Below, one piece after another: positions 12,501 through 35,956 of a stretch of 64,000 nucleotides of DNA. The notes under the pieces are model-generated. The model searched no databases, was not told where the DNA came from, and saw nothing but the letters and a program-made list of their open reading frames with translations. Numbering within the stretch: the stretch's first letter is position 1; every line of letters begins with the position of its first letter. The stretch covers positions 437,283 to 501,282 of the forward strand of contig CAJNOI010000015.1 in the NCBI GenBank assembly GCA_905250115.1, written 5' to 3'. The DNA is from Adineta steineri. Its lineage: Eukaryota > Rotifera > Eurotatoria > Adinetida > Adinetidae. The position numbers and the translations under genes are program-made.

Positions 12501-14576
12501 TGTTCTTTCATTTAATAAGAATTTTACGAGATATTCTATTACGTATTAAGTTAAGATGAAGTATTAATGTATGTATTATTTTTTTCATCTCTTGATTTTG
12601 ATGTCAATTATTGAATATTATTTTTATATTAAATAACAATTTTTTTTCCTATGTCTTCGTGATGAATTGAGAAAAATAGAATTGATCGATCTTTTACATA
12701 TATAAATCTCGAGAATATTGTAGGGTTGATTGAAATCTAGTAAAGAACGAAGAAAAAATAAATGAGAAGTAAAGATTGTCTAGCATATTGATCAAGCGTT
12801 CGTTCGTTGATGATGCCTTTTTTCTCCGTTTTTTTCCCATATCTCTCTAATTAATAACGAGATGCAGATTCGATCTTCTTGTATGCGCGACTGACTTAGT
12901 ATATCTGTCTGTTACGCGAATGCAAACAAGTCATATTATTCAGCTAGTAAAAGTAGATGAGAAAGAGAGTAGAGAAGTTCTTTAGCAGAGACATAGCGAA
13001 TAAACATTGATCTTATTGATCAAATTAGAATCGTTTAGGTTATATAGATTGTCAATAGTTTATATTATTTCGTCTTGATTTCTTTATGAAAAAAAATCTT
13101 TATCAAGCCACTTTCCTAGATATTTTAATCATGTTATTCTCGTTTTATATGGGCGACAACTGTTGGTATTTACTCGACATACATTTTCTCTAGCTATCAC
13201 TCCCAATTGGCCTTACCAAAAAAATAGTTAGACATATAGAAAGATAAAAAACAAAACAATCATTTTGTTTAGGATATTGTAGTCAATGAAGAAGAAAATC
13301 ACACGCTATCATTAACAATTCCATTGTTTGTCCCTTGATCTTTTGTGTTTACATATATCTTTTGATTATGCAGTCTTTTTTATTTTCGGTAGTTCGTCGT
13401 TGTCACATTAAATCTATCATCATCATTAAGAGCGTTCCCTTGTGAACAACCGTGAGAATGATGACAATTTCCGTTTTTTTCTCTTTTCTTTTCTTACCTT
13501 TTTTTCTATATTTCTTTATCTCTCGTTTTCTTCAGAAACAGCTACCTGTATACTGTCATATAGTTGACAACAAAGCTAAAAAACTCTAAAGGTTATTATA
13601 GAACAGAAACACGAACAACGATAGCAATGATAATAATGACTAGTTCTTGTCTTCTTTATATGTTCGCATCCTAAAGAAATCTCTCTTCAACTGCCGACAC
13701 CTAATCATCATTCTACTATCAAGAGTACTAACATCATATAACAAGATGAAGAAAAAAAAAAAAAGAAGAATCTTGCGAACGATTTACGCTTCTCGTCAAC
13801 AACATCATCATCATTATTCTCATCATCATCATCGAATGATAGGATGAGATCGATCAAAGACGATAGAGAAGAACTCAGAGTCCTATGCATCCAAACGGTA
13901 TCGATGGCACTTGCTTTCCAGTTAGTGTCAGCGCCTGTGGGAACAGCAGGATGGGAAAGAGAAAGAAAGAGAAAGAGAGACATAAAAAAAAATGAGAGAA
14001 AGAGAGAATCAGAACGCAGAAACACAAAGAACTTCATAAGAACGATGAAGCACAAGATATGCGTTATGTATAGGCGTGAGGTCGAGAGTAAGCACAAGAA
14101 AAGTCGTTGCATTGTTAGCATCTTTTCTACTACACGCGGCTGTGCTTACACGCGTTGATGATAATAGGACGACGAGAACTGAAAACAAATCAAATGTAGC
14201 CATTATTTAATACGTTCCTATCGTTGAGTTTCGCTCGCTCGCCTGAGACGTGCACGCATACAAGACACGCTGTCTTATGTGAGGAAGGAATCTCGACTAA
14301 TACCACTCCTCTTTCTCAACTTCTATTCAGCATCATATAAATAAGTTTTCTTGGCATGTTTCCTTTTTTTTTCTCTCTATTGTTCTCATTCTATTCATGA
14401 GAAAATATAATAAAGTGAACACAACAATAACTATTGAATTTTTTTATATTTATATTTCAATCGTTTTAGCATCCATGTGTATACATATAGTTGTATAGTT
14501 ATTATTCTGTGCCTGTGTGGCTATTATATATTTTTTTAATTTATTGTTATTATTACTCTTTAAAAATTATTTACAC
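9508..14576. other. gene-poor 5-kb region upstream of the TRPC gene
   Basis: No exon with recognisable protein content was found on either strand. Contents are AT-rich sequence, a CTT repeat near 10365-10390, short AT and GT/CA tracts, and a purine-rich GAAAGA tract at about 13950-14035. The frames here (for example 13708-14121) are low complexity. It may hold 5' UTR exons or enhancers of the TRPC gene, but nothing specific can be shown. Confidence 0.5.
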
Positions 14577-23052
<8,476 letters not shown>

Positions 23053-24350
23053 TTTACATCCGATGACGAAACGACGATTATTTTATGTGATAGATTTTCA
23101 TTGCCTTTTCTTTGTTTCTCATATTTTTTGTTCTATTTCGCTGTCAACAACAGTACATAATTGTTTTATGCATTAGCAACAAAATGATGCCTCTATTTCT
23201 TATTCTATCTGTCTTGTGTATGTGTATGTATATGTGTGCTGTGTTATATTGTGAGTTGCCCATTATCAGATAATGTATCTAGTATTATAAGTATAGATTC
23301 AATATACATCTTTTGTGTGTTCTTCTTTCTGTTCGTTCCTTTGTACAGATTTTTTTTTTCTTGAAAACATAAAGAATTATTTTCAAAAAAAAAACGCGGA
23401 TGTGTTTTTATTTCAAGCAATTTCATATCTTCCTATGAAGAATTCTAAACAAAGATAAACATGTCATTTTCTGGCTTCCTCTGTTTTGATAAACCAAAAT
23501 CTTATCAATAGGAAAATTATTTTTCAGCAAAAAGAATATAATGATGATTTCTGACAGAATAAATAATGATGTGAGATATTTGACATTGATCGATATATAT
23601 GATGTTTTGGTTATTCAAGATAGATCATATAGTTTATTAGGATGACGAAAATCGATTAAAACAAAAGAAAACAGATTCTTATTATTTTACCATACACACA
23701 CAAGGAAAAATGATGTAAACAAAAGCTTCCTATAATTTCGAGCAATATTATCAATGTCAACAGATTGAAATATCATCATATAATCATTATTGAAAGAAAA
23801 TACGTCTAATATTGACTTTAAATAATAAAGAATGGTATAGAAACTAGATATGACATGTTCTTTTTTATACAATATACTATCATCTTTAATATACTTTCTA
23901 ACCTATATAATCATTTTCAATTATTAATTAGAGATATTACATTATTCTATCTTCTTATTATGTAGGAGATAATCTACTTCATTAATAATATGTGACATTG
24001 AAAACTATGTGTAGTATTATATCAACGTCGTAGTAACACAATCTCTTCCAACTTAAGTATATTATCAACTTCTCAAAACAAAAATTGCGGATATGCTTGA
24101 TTATTGCAGAATATTTTGTATGAAAATATCTATTTATTCGCGCATAACAATTCAATTTTAAAATCTTTCACATGACAATATATCGCCATTAAGAATTCTA
24201 TTTATTGACCAAGAATACATGAATAAAAAGAAATCAAACAGTTATTGAAAAGACAATACATGCACAATAGAATATTTATAGATAGAATATTAACGTTTAG
24301 AGTTTAAATTTTTATATTGTCGAAGCATAGCTAGAAGAAATCATATAGAA
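23053..24350. other. intergenic between convergent TRPC and neuropeptide-like genes
   Basis: This would hold the TRPC 3' UTR and the 3' UTR of the minus-strand precursor. No coding exon was recognised. A GTAGAT donor-like site just inside the precursor's last exon leaves open that a further 3' exon lies here on the minus strand, but none was found. Confidence 0.5.
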
Positions 24351-24741
24351 CTATTTCAATATTAATAAATATAATAATCTACCGTGTAAATTTTCATCAT
24401 CATCTTCATCCGATTCATTAATATCTCGACGCCAATATCTTAAATGTGCCATTGTTTCATAATATTGTTTCATCTAGATTTTAATAAATGAGTTTTCATA
24501 TCAAATAAAACAAAAATTGTATTTTACTCGATTTACATAACGATTAACATCGTTTTGTGGGAAAACTTTTGTAGAACGTGGTGGAACTTAAATAATTCAA
24601 TTAATTAATATAAATAGATTAAATCAATTTAAACATACTTGCTAATTCATTAAAGACTGGATATGAATTGCATCTTGATATTATAAGAAAAAATGCAATA
24701 GCAATAAAACTAAAAATAAGAAATCGATGACCTTCTGCCAT
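24351..24741 (-). CDS. secreted NPY/NPF-like neuropeptide precursor (candidate)
   Basis: Three minus-strand exons, 24741-24639, 24586-24528 and 24473-24351, are in consistent phase and give 94 aa. Residues 1-26 are a clear signal peptide: MAEGHRF, a hydrophobic core, then ISRCNS. The predicted mature chain begins YP and contains IPPRSTKVFPQ, then NRYVNRMKQYY, then ETMAHLRYW, directly followed by RR and an acidic tail NESDEDDDEN. Spacing matches NPY (RYYSALRHYI...RQRYGKR) and protostome NPF (QYLAALNEYY...RPRFG) residue for residue over 20 positions. The order signal, peptide, dibasic site, acidic C-peptide is that of NPY precursors. Odd: the amidation Gly is Trp (TGG, 24434-24432). The stop is TAG at 24353-24351. 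If the GTAGAT donor after ENLH is used, the C-terminal tail differs. No search was possible, so family assignment is inference, though the secreted-peptide architecture is clear. Confidence 0.65.
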
Positions 24742-25879
24742 ATTTTTTTGTACTGAATAAAATAATATATATTTCTGTTAAGCTCTTTATTTGAATATAT
24801 ATATATATATATATATGTATATAAATGAGATAGTTTTAGTTTCTCGTTCTTTCTCGACTAGCAGACACAATTAATATACCGAATGATTACTCATCAGTTC
24901 GTTGTTATAGTCTTTCTGGTTTTTTCACCCACTCACTCAAGCATCCCACACACATTGTATGAAATGAAGCTTATAATAGTAAAGACATGTGTGTTAGATA
25001 TAATCAAGACTTTGTCACAAATGACAGACTAACTAGGATGTCATCAAATGCTATTGACAAGTATAGACAACAGATAGTTATATATGCCTTTAAAATAATT
25101 TACGAGTACCTAAAAAAAAGGAAATTCAATAGAGTAAATAGAAAAAAAGAATATTCTTATATTTTGTACTTAGAATATTCTTTTTTTTCGCATGAGTTCT
25201 CTTCTTTGTCTCAATCAATCAGATCTATACTAAAAAAATTTCATTAGTTTTCTGTCATATTGTATCTTTATCTATGATGATCATCACTAAATCAAACATT
25301 GAAACTGATTGAATTATTGCTTCTAAAAATAGAAAATATTCTATAAGAGATTGAAATATATATATATTTGATTCTTTTTCGAATTATCAAGATAAATTTA
25401 CTCAATTATTTAGAAAAAAAACATTAAAAGAAAGTTTTTTATTATCATATGATATGAAAAGCAAAATACATAAGTATTTAATCCGTCAAAAATGAGCTAT
25501 TTCAAATATAACTCTTCAAATCTCTAGAGTCTTATATTGACAATGAAAAAGATAGATCCAGGCATAACATTATTAGTTATGTTACAACACTTGTCATAAC
25601 AATGTCATGAAATTTATTTCCAAACTCATTACGACTGAATAAAGAATCGTTATACCATATCTAAATAGTTCTAATTCTGAAAAAGAAAATCAAGGATAAA
25701 CATAAAACAGAAAAATTCTCAAATAATAAATTAAAAATAGTATTAATTCGGATATTTTTCAACTAAACGCGCGAGTTTTTTGTTTTGCATTTTCTCTACG
25801 TTATATTCGATCGAAAAACCTATCAACATATATTTTTTCTTCTATCAGTTTTATAATTTACATTTTCACCAAAAAAAAA
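24742..25879. other. divergent intergenic region with AT microsatellite
   Basis: This is the shared upstream region of the minus-strand peptide gene and the plus-strand disordered-protein gene. It contains an (AT)n tract at about 24795-24817. No coding exon was recognised; the frame 24987-25247 has no family features. Confidence 0.5.
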
Positions 25880-27730
25880 ATGGTCTTTCGAGATCGTCAA
25901 GGATTATCATCAGATGATCCAATACAATCAACAAATAATCGTGATCGTTATTTAGATAATTGTTTTTTATTATGTATGAATCGTAATGATGATACAGATA
26001 CACCTGAAATTTATCGATTAGAAAATAATCTTTTACAAGAATTATATACGAAAAATCCATCGAATCAAATGAAATCCCAACAACAACAATCAAGAATTTA
26101 TTTAACAGATAAACAAGAAGAACAAAATTATAATATTGATGATGATGATGATGATATTCTAAATTCAAGACAACAACAGCAAAAAGAACGTGATTATATA
26201 TATAGACGAAAAGATAATCAACAAGATCGAGATTCTCATAGAATAAAAAATCGTACGAGATATCAACGAGATGATGGTATGGATCGTTATCAATATTCTC
26301 GACCTGTTAGATATAATCATCGAGATGATTATAATATTATGCAGCATAGTGATGATGAATTATCTGTATATGAAGTAAGTTAAATATGATTATATTCAAA
26401 TAATTATTTTACTTTAGATATATGTACCAACAAATACATTGAATCGTTTATCAAACAAACAAATAGATAATAATATGGTTTTAATTGATTATGAAGATGC
26501 ATCAATGATGCGTAATGTACAAGGAATGTCTTCACCTTATGGATATTCACCACAAGTATGATATAAATATTTATCTTTAGTAAAAATTTGATATTTAAAT
26601 CTAGAATATCCCTTCACAATATAATAATTATATGCCTATAAATCAATATAATGATTATGGTCAACAATATCAATATGATCCATCATTTGGTTTTCCAAGA
26701 GAACGTGATGATCAACAAAAATTCTATCAAAATAATCCATTACAACAACAACCACAACAACAATTTGGTAGTTATTATGGAAATGAAGGAAATCGACAAC
26801 CTTGTATATATTAAAGATCGATTAAAAACTATTGTTCTTTCATTATCATTTAAGATTTACCAGAACCAGTTCCATTTTTACCACCAAATATTCCAATTGA
26901 TCGTTCAAATGTAATTAATGTTCGTCGTCATATTTATTCACCATCTCAACTTCCACAAGGTTTGACTGAAGGACAACTTGTTATGTTATTACAAAAAGGT
27001 AATCAATATCAACCAGAAAAATCTCAACCATTAGGACAACAAACACAACTTTTTCCAACACAAAATGAACCACAAGTAATTTTAAACAGTTCATTATAAT
27101 AGAATTTTATACATAAATCTTATTTTAGCCATCAACGATGTCAGCTATAACTGTTTCTCAATCTTCACCGGCACCAAGTACTCATATAGTAGAACCTTTT
27201 AAAAATCCTGAATATGGTTTGTTTGTTTTTTATATAGATTGATTTTTATTGAAATTATTTTTAGTTGCACCATTACAAATAAAAATCCCTCCTCAAGTAC
27301 TGTGAGTGTGTTTTATTTAGATTTTCTTTTATAATATTTATTAATTAGACCACAAATTATTGATCATCGATTAACAGATGAAGAAAGAGTTTCTATCACA
27401 GATGATATAACTAAACCAATGAATACATTAAATACAATGCATTCAACAAAACCAATGCGAGATATTGAATCTGAAGAAAAGAAAAAAGTTAAAACTAGTG
27501 ATGTGTAAGTTAAAAACAATCTATAGCAAGATTATCTATATTTAATATGAAAAATTTCTTTAGAAAAAAAGATAAGAAAGCAGAAAAAGAGTATGTATTA
27601 TATTGATTGATTTTTTTTGTAATTATAAATGATTTATTTTAGTATTGGTGATAGTCATAAAAAAGAAAGTAAAAAAGATGGTAAAAAAGAAAAATCAAGT
27701 GGAAAAGATAGTAAAAAAAAGAAGAAATAA
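25880..27730 (+). CDS. uncharacterised disordered Q/N-rich protein with Lys-rich tail
   Basis: Nine exons: 25880-26374, 26418-26555, 26605-26803, 26855-27075, 27129-27216, 27265-27301, 27349-27504, 27564-27590 and 27643-27730. Phases close exactly, giving 482 aa. All introns are 43-59 bp. The N-terminus (MVFRDRQGLSSDDP) is followed by charged and Gln-rich segments including an Asp run at about residues 87-92. The middle is Tyr/Asn/Gln/Pro-rich (PSFGFPRERDD, EPVPFLPPNIPIDR, VINVRRHIYSPSQLPQGLTE). The end is a KKD/KKE-rich basic tail finishing KDSKKKKK. No signal peptide or membrane segment is present. The RRHIYSPSQLPQGLTEGQLVMLLQ stretch looks the most ordered. AATAAA-like signals follow the stop. 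The family is not recognised; a cytoskeletal or nuclear role would be guesswork. Confidence 0.8.
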
Positions 27731-30271
27731 TTGTCAGATGGATATTATTCATTTAAAAATAAATAAATAAAATGAATGAGTAGTTTTTTTTTTCTATTCT
27801 TCTTCGTTTCTATCATTTATTTGAGTATATAATCATCATGGGGTAATTATCATTTAAATAGGCGGAGTTTACGATTAATTCATCTAAATGAAACTGATGA
27901 TAGCTAGACTCTATCATTATGAAACGTGCATATATGTTTGAGATGGCATATCTTCTTCTTTTTTTCTCGGCGAATTTCTTTTAGTTTTGTTTCCAAGACA
28001 AGACACATCGAGATAAACATCAAAATATCGATTGATGAATGTTAGTCAGCTGTTAGCTTAGTGTGAGAGTATATGTTTGTCGGTAATATACTTTCACCTT
28101 CATTCGCTCATAATTACAAGTGAAAGGAATAGAGACACTCATCGATCTCTCTTTATGTCAAATATGCATTTTAAGTTAAGAAATAGATGGGAGGTCCTTG
28201 TCAAAAAAATGAACAGTTTTAATGATTAATTTATATTGTATGTATACGAGTGTGTAAACCATAGTTATTTTTTTTTCTAAGTGTAAAAAACATGTACTTA
28301 ATATAAGATTCAAGGATAATGAAAAAATTTGAAATTTTTATCAAGTAAAATTAATAAATATATATATATATATGAATTAGTTTTGTACATCAACATGCAG
28401 ATGCTGTAGTTTTATTTGTATCAATTTATTATCTTGAGTTCGCGTCAAAGTAGAATAACAAACAGGATATAATTGACAAAAAAAAGCTAACTGTTCGTTG
28501 TTGTTCCGCCAAGTGTCTATCTTTATCGGTATATGTAACACTCACAACTATGCATCTGTCTGTCACTCGTTTCCTTAGTTCATTACGTTTGCACGTCATC
28601 AATATGTATCTAACGTAGAAAAAGAAATGTGTTAGAGTCAGTAACGCCCACCCTCGGGCATATCTATATGGTTCATTTGTATTAAGAGAAGCCCTTTTCC
28701 TTTCGCAAATGATCTAATTATAATTTTATTCAAGAGAAAATGGACAATAATAGAATGAAAATCTATATAGTTTAGGTGATAATTCTCATAAAGAATGTCG
28801 TTTGTATTTTTCAATCGTTTTATACATGAATTAATATTGCGTAGGATTTATGGGCTCGTTCAGGAGTGACAGTTGCGTTCGCCTGTCGATTAACTGTCAT
28901 CTAATGGACTCGCACTCTCATACTTCGTCTCGAAAGTGATTTCATTTATATACATACGTATATATTCATAATATGCCTGTATGGTATGTCGCATTCGTCT
29001 CTCCCTATTTTTTTTTACGTTCTCGATTAATTGAATGATTGATCGTATATATAGATAAACAAACATCAACGTCGTCAAGCAAGCAAATATAACTAATACA
29101 ATGCGAATATATATCTCTTCTCGTTTTCTTTTTTTGTTCGATCTTGAGAAAAGAAAAACCTTCTTATTATTTCTATAGAATGTTACTTGATCAATTAAAT
29201 TGCGGAATTATTTTCTTGATAATCATCATTTATTAATTTATAGTCTATGTAGTTCAATATCGACCTATTCATTTAGAAAAAAATGCTAAAATGCTCTGTA
29301 GGTGGTCAACAAGATGATAAAGCACACACATATATATATATGTATATACATTAAGAACTTGAACTGTTGCATCATTCATCATGTTTTATTTCTTCAAACA
29401 AATACTAGCGTGTTAGATCAAAATACCGCATAGTAATTCTTCTTCTTCTTCTTGATTAGCAAACTAAACATTTGAAGAATGTTCTTTTGTATCGTTCTTA
29501 TAACTGTGAAAATTATTTCATTACAAAAAAATCGAAAACTAATTAATGTATATATTTGGCATATATCAACTTTGAATATAATAGAAAAATAATAATATGA
29601 ATAATAATTATCGTTGTTTTTCTTCTTCCTTTTTTTTCCAATCAGATAACATCATTCTCATTTATCATTGGACAAAAATATATTTTTATTCAATCGACCA
29701 ATCCAATTGCATATATCATTCCGAACATAAAAAGAGAAAGAGAAAAGAAAAGAAAAGTCGTCGGTGCTCGTTTGACTAAGGCGAACATCTTCTCTCCCTG
29801 TCTCTTTCTTTCGCATGAATGCATTTATCTGATTAGTCGTTATATTGCAATAGTCAAGAAAAAAAAAAAAAGAAAACCAAGACATACATATATACAACGA
29901 AACACAAATTGCCTTGTACATCAAGCCAGAAGAGAGAGAGAGATAGAGAGGTAGGTAATAGAAAAAAAATCTAGATAGACGCATATCTTGTCAAAAGAAT
30001 CTTGCTCTTTTACCATATTTCTGTTCGTTTCTCGTTTTGCTCATACATAGAAAAAGAAATGCTGTTGTTATCTGTGCTACCGGTCGACGCGTGTAACTTG
30101 TAGTTTCAACAAAAGATCCTATCGAAGACAAGATATACGAGTGACGAGAAAAGAATATAGAAAGATCTTTGTGGATCTATCAAAAATTGAGATAAACCCG
30201 TTTCATCATCATTCTTACATTCTTTATTCGATTAGACAATAATATATATATCTATCTATATATATATATTA
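27731..30271. other. intergenic region upstream of the GATA gene
   Basis: It holds AT-rich sequence with AT, CT and GA microsatellites (for example GAGAGAGAGAGA near 29930-29948). No exon was recognised on either strand. A regulatory role for the GATA gene is possible but not shown. Confidence 0.5.
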
Positions 30272-32272
<2,001 letters not shown>

Positions 32273-34961
32273 AAAATTTATTATCACGAGTATCAATTAA
32301 GAAAAAAAAATTGTCTTATTTTTTTATTTTTTTTTCTTTTGACTTTCTTATTCACTAGAAGTTTTTTTTTCGCATGTTGTACATTGTGTTTGTTCTCTTA
32401 TATTAAAATCTTGTTTTTCTTTCTTTTTTTTTTGATCTTATTTCTATTAATACAATGCCAACAGATCCTGCCTAAAGCTTTCTATTATTTCAATTCCATA
32501 AAAAAGATAGATAAATATCACTAAATATGCAAGCTGTTATAGACTTCTTGTCTCATATACATGCATATATATATATACCCGCTAAACGATCATCACTACT
32601 AACATGAATATCTATCTATCGATCTATCTATTTCTTGTCGCCCGAGGACACACCATCTTCGTCTTCTCCTCCTTATAACGACATTACTTTTTTTTTCATT
32701 GAATCACCTAAGTAAACATCACCATATGGACACCGTTATGGTTGAGTTCATTAGTGATAGTATATAGAAATGTACAAGACATGACAAGGGCGGGCAAGTT
32801 AATCGAAATATGAACATGTAAAAAAAAAGAACTATGTATCTATTTAAATCTAATTTAACATGGACACTTAAAAGTATTGAATTTTAAATTATAAGCATAT
32901 CAAAATTTAAAATTGAAATTATGATTGTTGTAATTTTTTTTGTGACATCCATATGATAGGCAACATTTAGATTTTTATTACTTGCTGTGTGTTCGACATA
33001 GATATGCTAACGATATAAGTCGAGTAAGAAATAAAGAATAGATAATCGATAGTATTGTTTGATAAATTCACTTCTCTGTTGTTTTTTATTCATCATTATC
33101 AACTAGAATACATTGGCATGTTTGTGTCAGTTATATATCAGCCGCTTATTTAAGTTCTTTTTTTTTGTTTCATCAGATCAAATATATTCTATATAGTTTC
33201 AATTTCATTCCTAACACTATAGATTGCTTTTTTTTCCATCGGTAGGGTGTGTTTATCACTATCTATTTTCTCTTTTATCTTTTAAAATCTCTTTTTTTCT
33301 TTATAAAATAAAAGAAAGAATATACAACACGACACCATCTGTAGAGTTGACTTTGACCGGGAGGCAATTGAACACGACACTATTAAAAGTAGCATCATAC
33401 ACAGTAGTGTACACACGCGAACCATAGAGTGACAAAATCGCATTTATCTCTTTTTTTTGTTCTTGTTTGATCTTCTTCGTTTGACACCTAAACACAACAG
33501 AATTGATGTGCTTCAATGAACATGAACTATCGAATTAGAGAGAGAGAGAGATAGAGAATAAACCCACTAGTTCATTATAGTTGACACATCTATTGTCTAT
33601 ATGGATGGGAAAAAGATAAACGATGACTATAATGCTAACGATGAGAAAGACAAAAGAAAAAAAGACGTGTTAAAATTATGTATTTATTTTTTTAGAAAAT
33701 AGGTAATTTAATATTGTCTCTTCAATTAAGACTAGATCAAATAAGTCAATATCTTCATATATAAAAAAAAGTTTAACGATGAATTTACAAATCATTATAC
33801 TTCTTCTATACTAAATGATCCATTACTGACATAACTAGTTAATCATGCCATATGCATCATCTATGAAGAATTCTTTCGTATTGTTTTTTAACAATCATGT
33901 ATTTTATATACAATAAGAAATTCTTAAAAATTCACATGTTTAATATTCATGCTGAGCAATTAGCTAGATTCTTTTTAATAATATAAACAATGTCGTTATG
34001 TTCAATTCATTAGTATCCAACGGCGATATATACTTATCGTCGATCAACGTTTCTGCTAGCAGATGATGATCATGCAATTCCATTGAGAATAGGTGGAGAA
34101 AAAAAATCGATTGGAATCAAAAACATCACGCAGATAGTTCGATGAATATGTCATACAATGATGATGATGATGATGATGATGAACAGATTGATCTCTGGAG
34201 AACTATTGCTTTTTTTTTTCTTTTTCTTTTTGCTTATCATATTTTGATTCTAAAGCAATTAGTTGTTCTTTTGTAACGATAATGAGAGAAGTCGAGTGTG
34301 AGACAAGATAAGATACAAGACAAGAAAAAAAGAAAGAAGACTTAGTAATAGTCTGGTTGGCGAAACGTGACGGAATGTATTCATGTTATAAATAGAAGCG
34401 GAATGACTTTGATCATAGATCGTACAGAATGTTCTGTCTATCAAAAACAAATCAACCATATTTTGATGTATTTTTGTTTGACATGTAAGATTTGTTGGTT
34501 AGCATTCATGCTAAACTCTTCTTGTCAAGAATACTTACATCAATTTAGAAAATAAATGTCAACTGACTATATGTTGTCATCAATGAGATCACAAATTTGA
34601 TATTTTTTATAGATAATTTTATTTTAATTTTTTCTAATCATAGTATGTCATATACTGTTTTCTTCGAAATTTTGTAACTAACTAACGAATGCATACAAAC
34701 AATCACATCAATTATTTTTACAAATCATTTTTTCGATCTATAAGTAATTATTCAGATCGAGACGATTGTATATATATGTACTGAATAATGTTTCAGTCTA
34801 TTTGCCTTGAAATTATAAAGGAATATGATATTTAAAATTAATAAACTCATCGTTTTTTCTATAGATAGAAATAATATAAATCTTCAAATTTCAAATAAAT
34901 TACATTCACAAAAACAAGAACGATATTTATTAAAGTATCATAATAAGAAAACAGAACCATC
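32273..34961. other. intergenic region downstream of the GATA gene
   Basis: It is AT-rich with an ATG/GAT trinucleotide run near 34159-34182 and a GA repeat near 33538-33557. The frames here are short and low complexity. No gene was seen. Confidence 0.5.
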
Positions 34962-34962
34962 G

Positions 34963-35641
34963 ATTGTTTTCACTGTTGAGTCCGAAATGATTTGGACAAA
35001 AATTTAAATTTATCAGAAATTGTAAAAATTTAAAATGTTTATAAACCGGGTCGAGATTTATGAATAGGGTCAAAATTTATAAACCAAGTCGAAGTTGGTA
35101 ATTTGACAAGTTTAGAAATTCAAAGCTGTCTAAATGTCTAGTATAAATTCGTGGCAATAGTGCTTATAGATTTAGTGAAATCCTATTCCATCATGGGGAT
35201 GTTATACACTCATATTGACACTTAAAATGACAAAAGATAATTTAATCACTCAGGTTTATCAATTAGGTCAAAATTTGTAAACTGGTCAGATGCTTATACA
35301 ATATACTCGAATTTATTTATCCAATATTCGTTTATAATTGAGTTAGATTTATAAATCGAGTAGATATTTATAAATCGTTCATATATTTATAAATCAGGTA
35401 GGTATTTATAAATCAGTGATATATTTATAAATCAAGCAGATATTTATAAATCATATCGGTATTTATAAATCTTTCAAGGGTTTATAAATCAAAAACAGAT
35501 TTATAAATAGGCCCGATTTATAAATGCCAAAATATTTATAAATATTTTAAATTTTCGGTTGAAAAATTTATGATTTATAAATCATTATAAATATATCGAT
35601 TTATAAAATAGCCTACTTTCGGACTCAACAGGGATTGTTTT
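34963..35641. mobile_element. non-autonomous TIR element (663 bp) with 8-bp TSD and internal ATTTATAAAT array
   Basis: The element spans 34971-35633. Its 17-bp terminal inverted repeats are CACTGTTGAGTCCGAAA (34971-34987) and, reading inward from the right, CCCTGTTGAGTCCGAAA (35633-35617): one mismatch. It is flanked by the perfect 8-bp duplication ATTGTTTT (34963-34970 and 35634-35641), with a G before both copies. An 8-bp TSD fits the hAT or P superfamilies. The terminal sequence is not one I can assign. It has no coding capacity. The right third is packed with at least a dozen TTTATAAAT blocks. Confidence 0.85.
35345..35583. repeat. array of about 12 ATTTATAAAT palindromes at roughly 20-bp spacing
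   Basis: TTTATAAAT recurs about every 18-22 bp, mostly as ATTTATAAATC, and the spacer sequences differ between units (for example CGAGTAGAT, CAGGTAGGT, CAAGCAGAT). The core ATTTATAAAT is a perfect palindrome. The array lies inside the TIR element 34971-35633. Confidence 0.85.
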
Positions 35642-35916
35642 ATATACTTTTCAAAATGACAAAAAAAAAACCTTGATTTAATCCTCCATCTTTTATTGAA
35701 AGAAAATTATTTCCATAGGAAAATTTCTATATTTAATTTTTAAAAATATCCAGATTATTCATATTCTTTGTATTTATAGGAAAACGAAATTATCAATATA
35801 AATTATATTATAACAGGTTGATAAAATCAAAGATTTTGGAAAACTACACTACTTGTATAATATATTTCTTTTTATTTTGTATTGCAAACAAAATTTTGAT
35901 TTTATTTTATCAGCAG

Positions 35917-35956
35917 TTGCAAAATTCTCACTCAACAGAGTTTAGAATTTTGTAAC
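35917..35956. repeat. near-perfect hairpin beside the piggyBac-type insertion
   Basis: GTTGCAAAATTCT (35917-35929) and AGAATTTTGTAAC (35944-35956) pair over 12 of 13 bases around a 14-nt loop. The hairpin abuts the TTAA target site at 35957-35960. Confidence 0.65.

Noticed and set aside
13708..14158. Overlapping long frames on both strands
   Set aside because: They are low complexity (poly-Ser/Phe or Lys/Arg/Glu) and derive from a purine-rich tract; no domain or splice support.
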